Shown piece by piece: positions 41,304-50,331 of a DNA stretch of 64,000 nucleotides. The DNA lies in assembly GCF_011455495.1 (NCBI RefSeq), contig NZ_CP015029.1, positions 558,001 through 622,000 on the forward strand. Reading direction: 5' to 3'. The notes below the pieces were generated by a model. That model made no database searches and had not been told where the DNA came from. It saw only the letters and a program-made list of their open reading frames with translations. Made by a program: the position numbers and the translations under genes. The DNA comes from Frederiksenia canicola. Its GTDB lineage: Bacteria; Pseudomonadota; Gammaproteobacteria; Enterobacterales; Pasteurellaceae. Numbering within the stretch: position 1 is the stretch's first letter; each line of letters opens with the position of its first letter.

Positions 41304-42761
41304 TTAGTGTAATGCTTTTAATACTTCGACTAATTTTTTGTAGCGTTGGTATTTGTCTTGATAGTTTTGGAAATTTGCTTGATTTGGAAAAACGTGTTTT
41401 ACCTGTTCACCTAGAATATTTATCTCGCTGAGATTGATATTATCTGCTTGCATTGCCATTAATGCTGCCCCTAAACAGCCTGTTTCCTCGGTAGCGGGAA
41501 TTTCTAAACGCATTCCAGTTAAATCTGCCAACATTTGCATCCAAACATCAGATTTGGTTGGCCCACCTGTGATTCGCAATACATTGACTTGAGGGAAGCG
41601 TACAAACATTCGCTCTAAATGATACATTAAACTGAATAACACCCCTTCATAAATGGCTTGCAGTAAGTGAGGCTGAGTATGATAGGACTGCATACCATAA
41701 AAACCGGCTTTCATCCCTAAACCTGCATTAGAACCATATAAAAATGGAATAAAGAACACAGAACTTTCAGCAGCTGGGAGAGTAGCAATGCTTTGGTTAA
41801 TTTGATCGTAATTTAGATTCCACTGTTTCACAAACCATTCTAAGTTACCTGAAGATGTTGGGCTGGCTTCGTGTACAATATATTTATGTTGTTGGGCGTA
41901 GCGACCATAGACAAACGGCAACTGTTTCGTGGCGTCAATTGTATCCGTAATTCCACTCACTACAGACCATGTGCCTAACACAACATTGAGCGTTGTTTCA
42001 TCGTCTAAACCGGCACAAAGTGCTGTGGAAACCACATCAAACAGTCCTCCAACAACAGGAGTCCCGACGACTAACCCCGTTTTCATTGCCGCATCTTGTG
42101 TCACGAATCCTGCAATATGGTCGGGTGAAATAATGGGAGGGAGTTTATCGAAAATGTCTTCAATCCCTAATAATGTGGCTAATGACTCATCATATTTCCC
42201 TGTTGCCATATTATACAGGTTTGATTCAGAAATATTGGTTTCTTCACAATATAATTCACCTGTTAAGCAAAAACGAAGGTAATCATGTGACATTAATACC
42301 GCTCCAATTTTTGCGTATCGTTCTAGTTGATGTTCTTTTATCCAACGTAAAATAGAAACTGGGTGCCCTGTCCACAGCGTTTGTCTTGTGATCGGATAGA
42401 GTTGTTGTGGTATGTTTTGCTCTTGCCATTGTTTAACAATATCAATCGAGCGTTGATCGGAAGATAAAATAGCACGACCTAATGGTTGATGCTGTTTGTC
42501 GAGTAAAAATGCCCCTTTACCCTGTGCAGAAATGCCAACCCCTTTAATTACATTAGGGTCTAGCGTACTTTTAGCGATCACTTGACGAATGACTTCGGCA
42601 CACATATTCCAAAGTTGCGTCATATCTCGTTCTGCGTAACCTGCTTGTTCACTAATCACTTCGACATTTTGACGAACAACGGAAATCATTTTTCCCATTT
42701 CGTCAAATAATGCACCTTTAATAAAAGTGCCGCCACAATCAATGCCTAGGTAGTAATTCAT
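41304..42761 (-). CDS. lyxK: L-xylulose / 3-keto-L-gulonate kinase (FGGY family)
   Basis: Phosphorylates 3-keto-L-gulonate (and L-xylulose) with ATP. 485 aa from ATG 42761 (MNYYLGIDCGGTFIKGALFD); DCGGT is the ATP phosphate-1 loop. GISAQGKGAFLLD, TGHPVSILRWIKEH, and the FGGY C-terminal region VLRITGGPTKSDVWMQMLADLTG with GCLGAALMAM follow. Matches YiaP/LyxK in context. Five bases after the lactonase gene stop. Confidence 0.92.
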   Translation of the reverse strand: MNYYLGIDCGGTFIKGALFDEMGKMISVVRQNVEVISEQAGYAERDMTQLWNMCAEVIRQVIAKSTLDPNVIKGVGISAQGKGAFLLDKQHQPLGRAILSSDQRSIDIVKQWQEQNIPQQLYPITRQTLWTGHPVSILRWIKEHQLERYAKIGAVLMSHDYLRFCLTGELYCEETNISESNLYNMATGKYDESLATLLGIEDIFDKLPPIISPDHIAGFVTQDAAMKTGLVVGTPVVGGLFDVVSTALCAGLDDETTLNVVLGTWSVVSGITDTIDATKQLPFVYGRYAQQHKYIVHEASPTSSGNLEWFVKQWNLNYDQINQSIATLPAAESSVFFIPFLYGSNAGLGMKAGFYGMQSYHTQPHLLQAIYEGVLFSLMYHLERMFVRFPQVNVLRITGGPTKSDVWMQMLADLTGMRLEIPATEETGCLGAALMAMQADNINLSEINILGEQVKHVFPNQANFQNYQDKYQRYKKLVEVLKALH

Positions 42762-42766
42762 AATTT

Positions 42767-43654
42767 CTATCTCAATGTTAAACAATAAACACTATCACTT
42801 GCTGTAATAAATAGCGTTTTCTCATCATCACCAAAAGTACAATTAGAGGTCGTTTTCCCTAAAATGAATCGTCCTAACAACGTGCCGTCAGCTAAGAGCA
42901 CAGCAAGCCCTGTTTCACAGCTACAGAAGATCACTTGTTGTGAGTTAATGCAGAAGCCGTCAGGAATACCAGGGTGGATTTCAGCCACAGTTTGTCGGTT
43001 TTTAAGGTATTTACCTTCCACGTCAAATACGACTAAATGATGTAAACCATCTTGCCCAAATTCCACTGCAGACATATCGGCAACAAAGAGCTGGCTTTCA
43101 TCAGGTGAGAAAGCAAGTCCATTTGGACGCATTGTATTGAAGGTGGCGATGTTGATGTCGTTTGTTTTGGGATCAAAACGATATACATAGCAGCCAATCA
43201 CTTCGCTAGGTGATTTATGTCCTTCATTATCACTCAAGATGCCGTACGGCGGGTCAGTAAACCAAATGGTACCGTCCGACTTAATCACCAGATCGTTCGG
43301 GGAGTTGAGCTTTTTACCGTCAATACTTCCCACAAGCAAGGTAACATTGCCTGCTGAGTCGGTGCGGCTAATGCCACGTCTGCCATGTTCACAGGTGAGT
43401 AAATTGCCGTCGTGATCTATCGCATTTCCATTGGAGAAGTTAGACGGAGAACGGAGTAATTGTACGCCTTTATTTGCATTCCATTGATACATTTTGTTGG
43501 CTTTGACATCGCTGAATATCAAATTTTGGGTTTGGCTGTTCCAAGCAGGCCCTTCTGCCCAAATTGCACCATTGAATAATTCGGTGAGTTGGAATTGTGT
43601 GCCAACGAGTGTATGGAACCGCTCATCATACACTTCAAATTTCACATCTTGCAT
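42767..43654 (-). CDS. SMP-30/gluconolactonase-type sugar lactonase
   Basis: Six-bladed propeller hydrolase, 295 aa from ATG 43654 (MQDVKFEVYDERF) with AAGGACAAAAT upstream. Metal-site residues are where the family has them: Glu in WAEGPAWNSQTQNLIFSDV, Asn in SPNDLVIKSDGTIWFTDPPYG, Asn in RPNGLAFSPDESQLFVADMS, Asp in GIPDGFCIN. No signal peptide, so cytosolic. E. coli yia operons lack this gene. Inferred substrate: a lactone entering the pathway, such as dehydroascorbate (to 2,3-diketogulonate) or an aldonolactone imported by the adjacent ABC system. Confidence 0.87.
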   Translation of the reverse strand: MQDVKFEVYDERFHTLVGTQFQLTELFNGAIWAEGPAWNSQTQNLIFSDVKANKMYQWNANKGVQLLRSPSNFSNGNAIDHDGNLLTCEHGRRGISRTDSAGNVTLLVGSIDGKKLNSPNDLVIKSDGTIWFTDPPYGILSDNEGHKSPSEVIGCYVYRFDPKTNDINIATFNTMRPNGLAFSPDESQLFVADMSAVEFGQDGLHHLVVFDVEGKYLKNRQTVAEIHPGIPDGFCINSQQVIFCSCETGLAVLLADGTLLGRFILGKTTSNCTFGDDEKTLFITASDSVYCLTLR

Positions 43655-43726
43655 ATTTTGTCCTTCCGAATGCAAGCGGTAGGATCCGCTAAACATTTTG
43701 CAAATCCTACCGCCTTCAATTTCAAA

Positions 43727-44833
43727 CTATTTCACGCCCCAAATGGCTTTGTAAGCCTCTTTATAACCATTTTGTGGGTCGTAAAGGTTATTTTCCCCGC
43801 CATCAAATGCCACGTTTTCTTTGGTGACGAGATGTGCTGGTGTCACATAACCGGATGGTTTTTCTTTTGCAAAAGCACGATTTAGCTCATCAACTAATTG
43901 CCAACCGTGTAAATTTAATGGTTCTGGAACCGTCGCAAATTGTTTATCGCTATTGCGAATACGTTGGTAAGCCGTTACTGAACCATCGCCCGCAGAAATG
44001 TTCAACGGTTTGTCTTTATTGGCGGAACGCAATGATGGTGCCATAAAGTCAAAATATAAGTCGTTGATTGCAAGGGCATACTGGAGATTGTCGCCATATT
44101 TCTGTAGTAGATTGAATGTGAGACTTGGCATACGGCTTGAGGTATCCGCTAACGGCGTGTCAATAAACTCCAGTACTTTGCACTCTTTGCATTTCTCGAT
44201 CGTTTCTTTCATCACATTCGCTTTACGTAGTGCGATTTCATACAGCGAGTCGGTTAAGATCACGACTTGTGCTTTTCCGTTAGAATCGGCAACCGCAAGC
44301 ATGGCGGAAAGTTTGGCAATTTCATCGGAATCTGAGGTAACGTTGTAGAAAATGCCGTACTTATCAATTGCACCTGGCTCAGGTGTAGCGTGCCAAGCTG
44401 CGAGTGTGATGCCATTCTGTACCGCTTTTTTGAGTGGTACTTTGGCAACGTTCGGATTCCAGCCGCCAATGATGATCGCATCAGGTTTGCGAGCAATTGC
44501 TTGGTTTAAGGCAGCAAGCTGATTATTAACACTGCCAGCACCATCAAGTACATCAAATTTCCAATTTGTGCTTTTCACAGCTTCTTTCATGCCATCAATT
44601 ACACCAAGTACTCCGCCATTTTTCATATCAGAAGCGATAAAAATGACCGTTTTGTTTTGCTGTAATTGTGGACCTGTGGTTGGGCCGTCCCATTTTTCCT
44701 GTTTTGCCGTTGCCGCCGCAACAAGTTGTTTGGCTTCATCGACGAAAGGATCATTGGCGAATGCAGTATTGGTGATTGAGAAACCCGCTAACACGGCAAG
44801 TGCGGTTAAAGTACGACGAAAATAACGTTTCAT
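43727..44833 (-). CDS. Sugar ABC transporter, periplasmic binding protein
   Basis: 368 aa from ATG 44833 with AAGGAGAACATC upstream; a 58-codon upstream extension overlaps the permease and is rejected. Signal peptide MKRYFRRTLTALAVLAGFSITNTAFA, then a type I periplasmic sugar-binding fold (Peripla_BP_4 type): VIFIASDMKNGGVLGVIDGMKEA, ARKPDAIIIGGWNPNVAKVPLKKAVQNGI. Belongs to the ribose/xylose/rhizopine-like importers, but the ligand cannot be named. Third gene of a complete importer; position suggests a pathway-linked sugar acid, lactone or polyol. Confidence 0.9.
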   Translation of the reverse strand: MKRYFRRTLTALAVLAGFSITNTAFANDPFVDEAKQLVAAATAKQEKWDGPTTGPQLQQNKTVIFIASDMKNGGVLGVIDGMKEAVKSTNWKFDVLDGAGSVNNQLAALNQAIARKPDAIIIGGWNPNVAKVPLKKAVQNGITLAAWHATPEPGAIDKYGIFYNVTSDSDEIAKLSAMLAVADSNGKAQVVILTDSLYEIALRKANVMKETIEKCKECKVLEFIDTPLADTSSRMPSLTFNLLQKYGDNLQYALAINDLYFDFMAPSLRSANKDKPLNISAGDGSVTAYQRIRNSDKQFATVPEPLNLHGWQLVDELNRAFAKEKPSGYVTPAHLVTKENVAFDGGENNLYDPQNGYKEAYKAIWGVK

Positions 44834-44852
44834 GATGTTCTCCTTAAAGAGG

Positions 44853-45899
44853 TTATTGAGAGACTTTTTTCTGTACAGCTTTTTGATTAAGCAAGCGTTT
44901 ACGTTGAGCGTAGCCTGCAATCGTGATGGAAAGTAGTAACGTGGTACCGTTAAACAACGGTTCAACCCAGAACGCACCGCCAAATTGTTGAATGCCTGAA
45001 ATACCAATAGCGAGAATTGCTATCCCAACAACGGTTCCCCACACATTGATTCGTCCAGGGCGAATTGTCGTACTGCCTAGGAATGCCCCAACAAGAGCTG
45101 GCAGCAGATAATCCATCCCCACGCTCGCTTGTCCAACGCCTTGTTGTGCAGAGATCAATACACCAGTGAACGCAGTGATAACGCTCGATACCATAAAGGG
45201 CACAATGGTGTATTTCTTGATGTTAATACCATTTAAACGTGCTGCAGTTGGGTTGCCACCCACCGCATACATACAGCGTCCTGTTGGCGTATGTTCTGTC
45301 ACCAACCAAAGCACAATTGCGACCGCTAAAACATAGAACGCCGAAATAGGAATGCCAAAAATTTCAGTACTGTTTAAGGCGATGAACTCATCAGGTAAAT
45401 CGCCCACGATTTGACGGCCACCAGAGTGCCACAGTGCCACCGCATATAGCACAGTGCCAGAACCGAGCGTGGCAACGAAGCTATCAATATCCGCAAGGGC
45501 AACTAAGATCCCATTAAGTAATCCATAAAGTGCGGCGATGATGAGTACGGTAAGAATGGCCATCTGCCATGAAAAACCGTACTGTACTTGGAGCGTGATT
45601 ACTAGGATATGCCATAGCACGATCCCAAAACCTACATTTAAGTCGATTTTGCCGACAATCATCGTAGTCGTTGCCGCTAGGGCAAGTAACGCAATTTTGG
45701 ATTTACTTTCTAAAATCGCATTCAATGTTAGCATTGAAGCAAATGAATCTGTTGTGAGTGAGAAAATAATCACGAGCAGCACACAGAGCCACAATAAACC
45801 ATAGCGAGTGAGCATTTGTGAAAACCAAGCCATAAAGCCATCTCGAGCAATAGAGACGGGTTGTTCTAGTGCTGTCGATTTAATATTCGTTTGAGCCAT
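44853..45899 (-). CDS. Sugar ABC transporter, permease
   Basis: 348 aa inner-membrane protein of the RbsC/XylH family (BPD_transp_2), about ten TM segments. Family marks include IVGKIDLNVGFGIVLWH, LPDEFIALNSTEIFGIPISAF, RCMYAVGGNPTAARLNGINIKKY (ATPase-contact EAA-like loop) and LLPALVGAFLGSTTIRPGRINVWGT. RBS AGGAGTAATTT. Confidence 0.93.
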   Translation of the reverse strand: MAQTNIKSTALEQPVSIARDGFMAWFSQMLTRYGLLWLCVLLVIIFSLTTDSFASMLTLNAILESKSKIALLALAATTTMIVGKIDLNVGFGIVLWHILVITLQVQYGFSWQMAILTVLIIAALYGLLNGILVALADIDSFVATLGSGTVLYAVALWHSGGRQIVGDLPDEFIALNSTEIFGIPISAFYVLAVAIVLWLVTEHTPTGRCMYAVGGNPTAARLNGINIKKYTIVPFMVSSVITAFTGVLISAQQGVGQASVGMDYLLPALVGAFLGSTTIRPGRINVWGTVVGIAILAIGISGIQQFGGAFWVEPLFNGTTLLLSITIAGYAQRKRLLNQKAVQKKVSQ

Positions 45900-45913
45900 A
45901 AATTACTCCTATT

Positions 45914-45971
45914 ACAAGCGGTCAGATCCGCATAAGATTTTGCAAATTTATCGGTAAATCATACCGCTTGT
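45914..45971. repeat. 58-bp symmetric double uptake signal
   Basis: ACAAGCGGTCAGAT at one end, ATACCGCTTGT at the other, with ATTTTGCAAATTT exactly central (GC at 29-30 of 58). It overlaps the last codons of the ABC ATPase gene, so the uptake core encodes the C-terminal KQAV and stop. Confidence 0.85.
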
Positions 45972-47473
45972 TTTGATTGACTATCTGAAGCAAGAGCCAA
46001 CAAATTGGCAAATGTGACTTGCTCATTGCGTAATTCACCTGCGATATCGCCACGGTTAAACACCAAAGCACGGTTACAGAGGTGAGCAATTTCTTCAAAA
46101 TCCGTTGAAATGACAATAATAGCGACACCTTGTTGCAACGCTTTATTTAACAGATCATAAATCTCTGCTCGAGCCCCGACATCAACGCCTGCAGTGGGAT
46201 CTTCCAAAATTAAAACGGGGGTATTTAAGTGCATCCAGCGGGCGACCACAATTTTTTGTTGATTGCCGCCAGATAAGGCACTGACATCAATAAACAGATT
46301 TTTAGGGCGGATATCAAACAGCTGGAACTTGAACCAACTTTCTCCCAATTCCTCACGGCGGCTATACCATTTCAATGGTGAGTGGCCACTTAATACGGGG
46401 TTAATGAATAGGTTTTCGGTGGTAGTCATTGACATCACCAAGCTTTCACGGGTTCGATCCCCAGCGACTAAAGCAATGCCTTTTTGAATCGCTTCTTGAG
46501 GGGAGTGAGCAAGGTAAGGTTGATTGGCTAATTGCATATTGCCGTTGTCGAGATGACGCAACCCAAAGAGCAAACGCCCGATTTCTTCTTGGCCTGCACC
46601 ACGCAACCCAGCAAGAGCTAACATTTCCCCTTTATGCAAGGTGAAGGATACGGGACCAGTATCACCCACAACAACTTGATGGAGCGAAAGAATTTCAGGT
46701 GTGTTTTCAGGTAGCGGAATACGCTGTTTGCCACGACTTTCTTCGCCAACGATTGCTTTAACCAAACCTTTCACATCGTAATCTTTGGTATAGCCTTCGG
46801 CGACGGGGAAACCATCTCGCATCACTAGAATGCGATCTGAAATCGCAATGACTTCATCTAAACGGTGAGTGACGTAAATCATCCCAACGCCTTGATCACG
46901 TAACCGGTTGAGAACAGTAAACAGATGTTCAACATCGCTGGCAGGAAGTGAAGCGGTAGGTTCATCTAAGACTAAAATTTCTGCATTGACGGCAATAGCA
47001 CGGGCGATCGCTAACAAGGCTTTTTCCGTGCGGCTTAAATCAAACACGCGGGTGTCTGCAGAAAGCTGAATGCCGACAAAATCAAGGGCTTGTTGGGCTT
47101 GTCGCCGGATCTCTTTCCAATCAATTAACCCAAAGCGACGTGGGAATCCCATCACAAATGCCATGTTTTCTGCAATGGTCATCCATTCAATTAAGCCAAG
47201 ATCTTGGTGGATAAAGGCGATCGGTTTTTTGATGCCTTTTTCAAGAGACAGGGCGGAGTGGATTTTGTGATTGTGAAACAGAATATCGCCTTCATCACGT
47301 TCATAAATGCCCGCAAGAATTTTGATCAGTGTGGATTTTCCTGCCCCATTTTCACCTAATAGGGCGACAACTTCTCCTGAAAAAATATCTAGGCTCACGT
47401 CGTTTACTGCAATATGTGAGCCAAATTTTTTAACAATATGTTGCAAACTTAAAATAGGCTGTTGTGTTGCCAT
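45959..47473 (-). CDS. Sugar ABC transporter, tandem ATP-binding protein
   Basis: 504 aa from ATG 47473 with AAGGAGGAAACC upstream. Two ABC domains as in RbsA/MglA: the first with Walker A GENGAGKST, signature-like LSRTEKALLAIARAIA, Walker B ILVLDEPTASLP; the second with a degenerate Walker A (GLRGAGQEE), signature LSGGNQQK, and LILEDPTAGVD. The asymmetric sites are normal for this family. The C-terminus is encoded by an uptake signal. Confidence 0.94.
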   Translation of the reverse strand: MATQQPILSLQHIVKKFGSHIAVNDVSLDIFSGEVVALLGENGAGKSTLIKILAGIYERDEGDILFHNHKIHSALSLEKGIKKPIAFIHQDLGLIEWMTIAENMAFVMGFPRRFGLIDWKEIRRQAQQALDFVGIQLSADTRVFDLSRTEKALLAIARAIAVNAEILVLDEPTASLPASDVEHLFTVLNRLRDQGVGMIYVTHRLDEVIAISDRILVMRDGFPVAEGYTKDYDVKGLVKAIVGEESRGKQRIPLPENTPEILSLHQVVVGDTGPVSFTLHKGEMLALAGLRGAGQEEIGRLLFGLRHLDNGNMQLANQPYLAHSPQEAIQKGIALVAGDRTRESLVMSMTTTENLFINPVLSGHSPLKWYSRREELGESWFKFQLFDIRPKNLFIDVSALSGGNQQKIVVARWMHLNTPVLILEDPTAGVDVGARAEIYDLLNKALQQGVAIIVISTDFEEIAHLCNRALVFNRGDIAGELRNEQVTFANLLALASDSQSKQAV

Positions 47474-47502
47474 GGTTTCCTCCTTGTGAATGAGGAGAGC
47501 AA

Positions 47503-47560
47503 ACAAGCGGTCAGATTCTTGCAATATTTTGCAAATTTCGTTTGCGATCTTACCGCTTGT
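47503..47560. repeat. 58-bp symmetric double uptake signal
   Basis: ACAAGCGGTCAGAT ... ATTTTGCAAATTT ... GATCTTACCGCTTGT, same length and centre as 45914-45971. It sits between yiaO and the ABC ATPase gene, exactly at the junction of the TRAP and ABC transporter blocks. Confidence 0.85.
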
Positions 47561-47567
47561 CGTGAGA

Positions 47568-48554
47568 TTACTTCGCTAATGCGTCAATTTGTTTGACAAG
47601 TTCATCGCCGTTTTTCTCAATAAAGGCTTTACGCACGTCTTTTTCAATGATCGCTTTAAATGGTTGGTTATCCACTTTTTCGACGATTTGAATGCCTGCT
47701 TTTTGTAATTTCTCTAGAATGCCTTTTTCATTTTCTAGGTTGAGTTGACGTTGGTATTTACCCGCCTCTTGTGCGGCTTCAACGACTGCTTGCTGCAATT
47801 CAGGGCTTAAGCCATCAAATTTCGCTTTGTTCATCACTACGATGAGCGGGGTGTAGCCGTGATTCGTTAAACTTAAGTGTTTTTGTACTTCATATAATTT
47901 GGCTGACCAGAAAATACCTACTGGGTGTTCTTGAGCATCTACGGCTTTCGTTTCTAATGCGGTGTAAAGCTCAGACAATGGCATTGGTACAGGATTTGCA
48001 CCTAAAAGGCTGAATGCTTGAATGTACATTGGGTTTTGATTGGTACGTACTTTCAAGCCCTTAATATCATCTGGACCATTCACTGGGTGTTTAGAGTTGG
48101 TAAATGAACGGAAGCCCACTTCCCAGAAAGCCAAACCTTTCAGACCTTGAGCGTCTAAAGACTTCAATAAGCCTTGACCAATTTCGCCGTCTAATACCGC
48201 ATAAGCGTGCTCACGGTCTTTAAAAATAAAAGGAATATCAATCACATTGAGTTTTGGTTCAAGCCCTGAAAAGTTTGGTGAGCCAGACATTTCAAGATCA
48301 ATGGTTCCACCACGCACGGCACTGATCATGGTTTGTGCATTACCAAGCGTGCTGTCTGGGAATAGGCTGAGTTTGATTTCACCTTTAGTTTTCTCTTTTA
48401 ATAGGTCATTAAATTTTTTAGCTGCAGTATGTTGAGTGTCGCTGCGTGGTGCTTCATAGCCAAAACGAAGTGTGGTTTCAGCGTTCACATTTGCGGTGAA
48501 CAGTGTGGCTCCAGCAATTACCGTTGCTAAGGTTTTAAGATTGAAAAATTTCAT
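47568..48554 (-). CDS. yiaO: TRAP transporter binding protein for 2,3-diketo-L-gulonate
   Basis: DctP-type periplasmic protein, 328 aa from ATG 48554 (AGGAG six bases upstream; the ATG two codons earlier has no room for an RBS). Signal peptide ends AANVNAE-like after LFT. Close match to E. coli YiaO over LRFGYEAPRSDTQHTAAKKFNDLLKEKTKGE, PDSTLGNAQTMISAVRGGTID, the carboxylate-binding Arg in LKVRTNQNPM, and ALETKAVDAQEHP. Works with YiaMN using the sodium gradient. Confidence 0.94.
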   Translation of the reverse strand: MKFFNLKTLATVIAGATLFTANVNAETTLRFGYEAPRSDTQHTAAKKFNDLLKEKTKGEIKLSLFPDSTLGNAQTMISAVRGGTIDLEMSGSPNFSGLEPKLNVIDIPFIFKDREHAYAVLDGEIGQGLLKSLDAQGLKGLAFWEVGFRSFTNSKHPVNGPDDIKGLKVRTNQNPMYIQAFSLLGANPVPMPLSELYTALETKAVDAQEHPVGIFWSAKLYEVQKHLSLTNHGYTPLIVVMNKAKFDGLSPELQQAVVEAAQEAGKYQRQLNLENEKGILEKLQKAGIQIVEKVDNQPFKAIIEKDVRKAFIEKNGDELVKQIDALAK

Positions 48555-48571
48555 AAACATCTCCTAATAGA

Positions 48572-49852
48572 TTAAGGTTGCATCCACGAGAGTGGGGTTA
48601 AAATCAATGAAGGGAAGAAGATGAAAGCGAACAGCAAAACAACCATCATCAACATATAAGGTAAAACGCCTTTAGCGGCTTGGTCGAAAGGCAATTTCGA
48701 TACCCCGGTGATCACATTTAATACGTTACCCACAGGTGGTGTAATCAAGCCAATAGAGGTATTTAAAATAAAGATCACGCCGAAATAGACAGGATCAATA
48801 CCCGCCTCTTCGACTAGCGGCATAAGTACCGGAGTGAGAATTAAGACGGTTGGTGTTAAGTCCATTACCATGCCAATGATGAAAACCGCAAACATAATGA
48901 CAATGAGCAACAGTGTTGGTGAATCAATTAAAGGCTCAAGTAGCTCTGTCATCATTTGTGGAAGCTCTGCCACTGTAATCAGCCAACCGGTAACATTGGC
49001 GGCCGCAACTAAGAACATCACCACGGCGGTTGTTTTACCTGCAGCGAGAATGACTTTGTATAAGTCTTTAAATTTCAGCTCACGATAGATAAACAGAGAC
49101 ACGACTAAAGCATAGAAGGTTGCAACAGCCCCTGCTTCTGTTGGAGTAAACATACCAGAGCGGAATCCACCAATGATGATCACAGGCAGCATCAATGCCC
49201 AAATACTATTTTTGAAAGAAATACAAAGCTCTTCTTTGGTTGCTTTAGAAAATGTCATTAAATTTAAGCGCTTCGCTTGCCACCACCACAGTGCAGCTAA
49301 ACAGAAACCCATTAGAATGCCAGGGAAGATACCCGCTAAGAACAATTTGGTAATCGAAACGCCACTAGCAACACCAAAAACGATAAAGGGAATCGAAGGC
49401 GGAATAATTGGAGCGATGATCCCTGCGGTACCAATTAACCCTGCAGAGCGGTCTAGCGGATAGCCCGTGGTTTTCATCATTGGCAACAACATAGCCGCAA
49501 CGGCTGCAGTGTCTGCCACAGCAGAACCAGAAAGACTCGCCATAATCATCGCGGCAAGAATCGCAACAAAACCTAAACCACCACGTTTATGACCAACTAA
49601 CTTCATCGGGAGATCGATAATTCGTTTCGACAGTCCCCCTTCATTCATAATTTCTCCAGCAAGGATAAAAAATGGAATTGCCATCAGAGAGAAACTGTCT
49701 GCTCCACTGACTAATTGTTGGGCGAGAATTTGGGCATCAAATAGATCTAAATGTAGCATCAATGCAATGCCACAGATAAGCAATGAAAAGGCAACAGGGA
49801 TACCTAATATGATCGAGCCTAAAAGCACAGAGAGAAAAATCACGACAGTCAT
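48572..49852 (-). CDS. yiaN: TRAP transporter large permease (DctM type)
   Basis: 426 aa, about 11-12 TM helices. Substrate/Na+ pathway motifs FFILAGEIMNEGGLSKRIIDL, SLSGSAVADTAAVAAMLLPMM, IIAPIIPPSIPFIVFG and LNTSIGLITPPVGNVLNV are typical. It starts in a 4-base ATGA overlap with yiaM. Imports 2,3-diketo-L-gulonate with YiaO and YiaM. Confidence 0.95.
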   Translation of the reverse strand: MTVVIFLSVLLGSIILGIPVAFSLLICGIALMLHLDLFDAQILAQQLVSGADSFSLMAIPFFILAGEIMNEGGLSKRIIDLPMKLVGHKRGGLGFVAILAAMIMASLSGSAVADTAAVAAMLLPMMKTTGYPLDRSAGLIGTAGIIAPIIPPSIPFIVFGVASGVSITKLFLAGIFPGILMGFCLAALWWWQAKRLNLMTFSKATKEELCISFKNSIWALMLPVIIIGGFRSGMFTPTEAGAVATFYALVVSLFIYRELKFKDLYKVILAAGKTTAVVMFLVAAANVTGWLITVAELPQMMTELLEPLIDSPTLLLIVIMFAVFIIGMVMDLTPTVLILTPVLMPLVEEAGIDPVYFGVIFILNTSIGLITPPVGNVLNVITGVSKLPFDQAAKGVLPYMLMMVVLLFAFIFFPSLILTPLSWMQP

Positions 49853-50331
49853 TGATTATCTCCTTTAACTAATTGACTGGCGGTTGTGATCAAGCGAGTC
49901 AGTAGCAATATACCGATCAGTAAACCTGCAATTACACTTGCAAAAAAAGTAATGCCTTGTGGTAAACCAGAAATAGGAGCAAGATTATTAAGATTGAGTT
50001 TAAATTGTGTCCAGCTACCGCTAACCATTAAGTAGCAACAGAACAGCATTGCTGAATCCGTGAATAAACCTAGCACCTTGCGTTTTTTCTCAGAGAGTTT
50101 GCTGGTTAGCATCGTGACACTGACATGCTGATTTTCGCTAAATGCGAGAATTGCCCCTAAAAAGGCTAACCAGACAAACAGATAGCGAGAGACTTCTTCA
50201 GTTACATTAATGCTACTGTTAAATCCATAGCGTAAAACGACATTAAGAAAAACTAAACAAGACATGGATGCAAGGATGATCACGACCAGCATTTCTAAGG
50301 TTTTACCCACAAATACCGCTAAGGATTTCAT
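49849..50331 (-). CDS. yiaM: TRAP transporter small permease (DctQ type)
   Basis: 160 aa, four TM helices; VTEEVSRYLFVWLAFLGAILAFSENQHVSV is the DctQ signature. Four-base overlaps with both yiaL and yiaN indicate tight coupling in the yiaKLMNO block. Confidence 0.93.
   Translation of the reverse strand: MKSLAVFVGKTLEMLVVIILASMSCLVFLNVVLRYGFNSSINVTEEVSRYLFVWLAFLGAILAFSENQHVSVTMLTSKLSEKKRKVLGLFTDSAMLFCCYLMVSGSWTQFKLNLNNLAPISGLPQGITFFASVIAGLLIGILLLTRLITTASQLVKGDNQ

Noticed and set aside
44834-45007. 58-codon N-terminal extension of the ABC binding protein
   Set aside because: It overlaps the permease gene and removes a clean RBS and signal peptide at ATG 44833.
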